Below, in pieces: positions 6,120 to 8,633 of a stretch of DNA of 8,633 nucleotides (positions are counted from its first letter, which is position 1; each line of letters begins with the position of its first letter). This DNA is from Flavimaricola sp. GTDB lineage: Bacteria > Pseudomonadota > Alphaproteobacteria > Rhodobacterales > Rhodobacteraceae. A program made the position numbers and the translations under genes. Under the pieces are notes generated by a model. That model ran no database searches. It was not told the DNA's origin and saw only the letters and a list, made by a program, of their open reading frames with translations. Location: NCBI GenBank assembly GCA_023300365.1, contig JALZWD010000337.1, positions 1-8,633 on the forward strand. Direction: 5' to 3'.

Positions 6120-7238
6120 ATGCACAGCGCCGCCATCACCGGAACCGGGGTCTTTACCCCCACCGAAACCATCAGCAACGATGAACTTGTCGTGGCCTTT
6201 AATGCCCACGCCGATATGTTCAACAGCCAAAACGCCAAAGCCATCGCCGCCGGCACTTGCGCGGCCAAGCCCCATTCCTCCGCCGACTTCATCCTTGCAG
6301 CCTCAGGGATCGAGCGCCGCTATGTCCTCAACAAATCAGGTGTGCTTAATCCTGACCGCATGTATCCCTCGCTCCCGGCACGGGCGGATGACGCGCCTTC
6401 TGTCATGGCCGAAATTGGCGTGGACGCCGCCCAACAGGCCTTGGAACAGGCTGGCGTTGCCGCCTCTTGCGTCGATGCCGTGATATGCGCCGCCTCCAAC
6501 CACGAACGCGCCTATCCCGCCATCGCCGTTGAAATCCAATCGCTGCTTGGCACCTCTGGCTTTGCTTTTGATATGAATGTGGCGTGTTCGTCGGCCACCT
6601 TTGGCATCCAAACCGCCACCGATATGATCCGCTCTGGCTCCATTCGCAGCGCTTTGGTCATCAACCCCGAAATCTGCTCTGCGCACCTCGAATGGCGCGA
6701 CCGCGATTGCCATTTTATCTTTGGCGACGTCGCCACAGCGACCCTCCTTCAACGCACCCAAGATGCGCAGGGTCCTCACTTTACCGTCAGATCCACCAAA
6801 CTCGCGACTCACTTCTCCAACAACATCCGCAACAACAACGGATTCCTGCGCCGCACCCGCGATCAAATGGAAGACCGCCGCGACATGCAATTCATGCAAA
6901 ACGGTCGCAAAGTTTTTAAAGAAGTCCTCCCCTTGGTCAGCAAACACATCGCCGAGCATATGTCGCACGATGGCATCACCGCCGCAGACCTACGGCGCCT
7001 TTGGTTACATCAGGCAAACAAGTCGATGAACGACTACATCGGCAAAAAAGTCCTCGGGCGCGATCCGTCCCCGCAAGAACAGCCCAACATTTTGCAAGAT
7101 TACGCCAACACATCCTCGGCGGGATCAATCATCGCCTTCGCACAAAATTCGGCCGACCTCACCACTGGCGAAATCGGCCTGATCTGTTCATTCGGCGCGG
7201 GCTATTCCGTCGGCTCCGTGATCGTCGAGCGATCCTAA
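6120..7238 (+). CDS. Beta-ketoacyl-ACP synthase III, long PA3286-like type
   Basis: Thiolase-fold enzyme of 372 residues that condenses an acyl-CoA with malonyl-ACP to start fatty-acid chains. The catalytic triad can be read: C156 in NVACSSATFG, H297 in LWLHQAN and N330 in YANTSSAGS. SGIERRYV (62-69) and the C-terminal SFGAGYSVGSVIV (357-369) are KAS III landmarks. It is about 50 residues longer than housekeeping FabH (about 320), with extra sequence at 25-60 and 225-262. Its wording matches my memory of the Pseudomonas aeruginosa PA3286 class, reported to feed beta-oxidation acyl-CoA back into synthesis. It is not beside plsX, where the usual fabH sits. I chose the ATG at 6120 because AAAGGAT lies five to six bases upstream and the N-terminus fits the family. 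Stops of this gene and the next, convergent, gene are one base apart. Fold and activity are secure; the chain-length preference is inference. Confidence 0.93.
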   Translation: MHSAAITGTGVFTPTETISNDELVVAFNAHADMFNSQNAKAIAAGTCAAKPHSSADFILAASGIERRYVLNKSGVLNPDRMYPSLPARADDAPSVMAEIGVDAAQQALEQAGVAASCVDAVICAASNHERAYPAIAVEIQSLLGTSGFAFDMNVACSSATFGIQTATDMIRSGSIRSALVINPEICSAHLEWRDRDCHFIFGDVATATLLQRTQDAQGPHFTVRSTKLATHFSNNIRNNNGFLRRTRDQMEDRRDMQFMQNGRKVFKEVLPLVSKHIAEHMSHDGITAADLRRLWLHQANKSMNDYIGKKVLGRDPSPQEQPNILQDYANTSSAGSIIAFAQNSADLTTGEIGLICSFGAGYSVGSVIVERS

Positions 7239-7239
7239 A

Positions 7240-7692
7240 TCAGGCCGTCTCATCCTCAAGGTGAAGCTTCATATCCACCAAAATCTTCTGCAATTCCAAG
7301 GTCTCACGCAACAAACGCTTGGCTTCGTTGATCGAAATAACACCGTCCTCAATCGACAGATTGTATTCGCCCATAAGCATCGCAAACCGCTGGCTCAGGG
7401 TGATCACATCCGAATTGATCCCACCCGATCCACTGGTCGAATTGCGACCGCTATTGATATTCTCCAAGGTCGATCCCCGAAGCTCCGCCAACGCCGCCGT
7501 TACATGCGGATAACTCGCCGCCGCCTCAAGCGCCGACACCGCATCAACGGGCATATACCGATCAGAATGCTCATCATCGAGCGAATAATACCGCCCCAAT
7601 GTCGCCTTCGATTTCCCAGTCAATTTACAGGCCGCTTCGATCCCAACGTCTTTGACCAAAGCCTCAGTGTGTTTCTTCAAATAGCCATTCAC
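7240..7692 (-). CDS. Small helix-turn-helix regulator, phage CII-like architecture
   Basis: Protein of 150 residues from a GTG start, probably a DNA-binding regulator. Residues 11-37 (ALVKDVGIEAACKLTGKSKA, then TLGRYYS) read as a helix-turn-helix. MPVDAVSALEAAA at 47-59 is a helix of the kind that follows the HTH in phage CII-type regulators. Residues 74-93 are a Ser/Gly/Asn-rich linker. Residues 97-147 form an acidic, leucine-rich C-terminal helical region (SQRFAMLMGEYNLSIEDGVI, then EAKRLLRETLELQKILVDMK) that may dimerise. I recall similar proteins in other Rhodobacterales beginning close to this GTG. AGGA lies ten bases upstream, and a promoter-like pair at 7756-7782 fits. The frame is open upstream to an ATG at 7998, with another ATG at 7782. 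The full 252-residue form would overlap the tdk start and uses rarer codons (ATA, CTA, TTA, AGG), so I doubt it. Target genes unknown. Confidence 0.75.
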   Translation of the reverse strand: MNGYLKKHTEALVKDVGIEAACKLTGKSKATLGRYYSLDDEHSDRYMPVDAVSALEAAASYPHVTAALAELRGSTLENINSGRNSTSGSGGINSDVITLSQRFAMLMGEYNLSIEDGVISINEAKRLLRETLELQKILVDMKLHLEDETA

Positions 7693-7996
7693 GTCCGCAT
7701 CGTCCTGTTCAAATTGTCCATACTCAGGGGCGGGGAATACACCGCACTCATTCCCATTATCGCGCCCCAGCGCAAATGTCATGGGTAAATTGACCTCTTC
7801 TCCGGCTGCATTCCTTGCCTCGCCACTCACGTTGTTACCGAAGCGGTCGTGTAGGGTAACGGTAAAAATAGCGTCACAGTGGTCGTTGCGTGTGTCCCCA
7901 AACCGCGCTTCGAACAGGACGCTATTCCTCTGATGGGCCACGCAGGGCTTGGGGAAGACTTGCGTGCGCCCATCAGGGCGAACTATGACACACATC
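7693..7996. other. Divergent intergenic region between HTH gene and tdk
   Basis: About 304 bases with no gene I trust, although the minus frame of the HTH gene stays open through it. It contains an inverted pair GTTACC (7834-7839) and GGTAAC (7855-7860), centred 21 bases apart, two helical turns, which could be an operator. I find no convincing plus-strand sigma70 promoter for tdk. Confidence 0.4.
7756..7782 (-). promoter_or_regulatory. Candidate promoter of the HTH gene
   Basis: On the minus strand ATGACA (7782-7777) is followed by 15 bases and GATAAT (7761-7756). Each box differs from consensus at one position, but the spacer is short. It would start transcription near 7749, about 57 bases before the GTG at 7692, and is one reason to prefer that start. 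Confidence 0.3.
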
Positions 7997-8581
7997 ATGG
8001 CAAAACTCTACTTTAACTATTCCACGATGAACGCCGGCAAATCGACGGTGCTGCTGCAAGCCTCGCACAACTACATCGAACGCGGCATGCAAACCTATCT
8101 GCTCACGGCGCAATTCGACAACCGCGCTGGCGAAGGCCGCATCGAAAGCCGCATCGGTATTGGCGCCGATGCCGATACCTATTCAAACACCACCGATCTG
8201 TTCGCCAAAATCCGCGACCGCCTCGCCACCGGCCCTTGTGCCTGCGTCTTCGTCGACGAGGCACAGTTCCTCACCCATGATCAGGTCTGGCAATTGGCCC
8301 GCGCCGTCGATGACCTTGGCACACCCGTCATGGCATTCGGCCTGCGCGTCGATTTTCTGGGCAACCTCTTCCCTGGCTCGGCGGCGCTCTTGGCCCTCGC
8401 GGACGAAATGCGCGAGGTCCGCACGATCTGCTATTGCGGCAAAAAGGCCAGCATGGTGATCCGCCGCGCCGCTGACGGCACCGTGCTCACCGACGGCGAC
8501 CAAGTGGCCATCGGCGGCAACGACCGCTACGTGTCCTTGTGCCGCCGCCATTGGCGCGAAGCCGTCGGGGATACCGCCTAG
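7997..8581 (+). CDS. tdk: Thymidine kinase, type II (TK1-like)
   Basis: Cytosolic salvage enzyme of 194 residues that phosphorylates thymidine to dTMP with ATP. The N-terminus MAKLYFNYSTMNAGKSTVLL holds the P-loop (N12-A-G-K-S-T17). VFVDEAQFLT at 84-93 carries the Mg/catalytic pair D87-E88. GLRVDFLGNLFPGS (115-128) is the type II motif. The zinc site is C145 and C147 in TICYCGKKA plus C182 and H185 in SLCRRHW. The lasso loop that closes over thymidine spans about 167-181 (GDQVAIGGNDRYVS). It aligns end to end with E. coli Tdk, with a shorter C-terminus. I chose the ATG at 7997 because MAKLYF is the family start. An in-frame ATG at 7985 has a better spaced AGGG (six bases) and would add MTHI, so initiation could be there. 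It stands divergent from the HTH regulator. Identification is very secure. Confidence 0.96.
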   Translation: MAKLYFNYSTMNAGKSTVLLQASHNYIERGMQTYLLTAQFDNRAGEGRIESRIGIGADADTYSNTTDLFAKIRDRLATGPCACVFVDEAQFLTHDQVWQLARAVDDLGTPVMAFGLRVDFLGNLFPGSAALLALADEMREVRTICYCGKKASMVIRRAADGTVLTDGDQVAIGGNDRYVSLCRRHWREAVGDTA

Positions 8582-8587
8582 CCCCTA

Positions 8588-8630
8588 TTTCTTTTGGCCA
8601 ACCACTCCCCCCCGGAGGGGCCCAACCCCA
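8588..8630. repeat. Rhodobacteraceae-type intergenic motif, copy 2, with hairpin
   Basis: Immediately after tdk, CTTTTGGCCAACCACTCC (8591-8608) resembles the TTGCCCCAAATACTCC core seen at 2191-2215. It is followed by a C-run and GGAGGGGCCC, which pairs back as CTCC/GGAG (8605-8608 with 8614-8617). This arrangement of motif plus GC hairpin at a gene's 3' end is what I remember of the family element. It may act as a transcript end, though no U-run follows. The window stops just after it. Confidence 0.4.
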
Positions 8631-8633
8631 CGG

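Noticed and set aside
6336..6968. Minus-strand 210-codon frame inside the ketosynthase
   Set aside because: Gly/Arg/His/Asp-rich shadow of a gene whose catalytic residues are all readable on the plus strand.
1..8633. Search for tRNA, rRNA, CRISPR, IS elements or attachment sites
   Set aside because: I saw no cloverleaf, no regularly spaced repeats, no transposase or integrase sequence and no target-site duplications; the gene set looks like stable chromosome.

Overview
The window looks like ordinary chromosome from an alphaproteobacterium, most likely Rhodobacterales (Roseobacter/Rhodobacter side). The best marker is a full-length GcrA, a cell-cycle regulator confined to Alphaproteobacteria. 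The moderately GC-rich base use, the compact head-to-tail genes and two copies of a degenerate intergenic motif that I remember from Rhodobacteraceae genomes fit this. I see no mobile element, rRNA, tRNA or CRISPR array.

Left part, minus strand (1-3160): a SulP-family anion transporter with a C-terminal STAS domain is followed 14 bases later by a tandem universal-stress protein that runs off the left edge, so the two form a probable operon. A 244-base gap holds one of the family-type intergenic motifs and a possible sulP promoter. To its right is an ABC-2 type permease with no ATPase partner in view. It is divergent from gcrA.

Middle part, plus strand (3161-7238): gcrA has a good sigma70-like promoter and a strong terminator. 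It is followed by a phytanoyl-CoA dioxygenase-family Fe(II)/2-oxoglutarate enzyme, a LysE/RhtB-type exporter, and a stand-alone long ketoacyl-ACP synthase III of the Pseudomonas PA3286 type. These are neighbours rather than an evident pathway; each has its own ribosome binding site.

The 455-base gap between the dioxygenase and lysE (4950-5404) is the most interesting stretch. Read on the minus strand it has a TTGACA-17-CTAAAA promoter, a chain of small hairpins and a textbook intrinsic terminator, although no minus-strand gene lies there. I propose an unannotated small RNA of about 165 nt. The same gap holds clustered ATCGGCGG repeats and the only intergenic GANTC (CcrM/GcrA) site I found.

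Right part (7239-8633): a small helix-turn-helix protein resembling phage CII-type regulators lies on the minus strand, tail to tail with the ketosynthase and divergent from tdk (type II thymidine kinase). Its start is ambiguous, because its reading frame stays open right up to the tdk start. The window ends in a second, hairpin-containing copy of the intergenic motif. Apart from the small RNA candidate, I see no new multi-gene system here.
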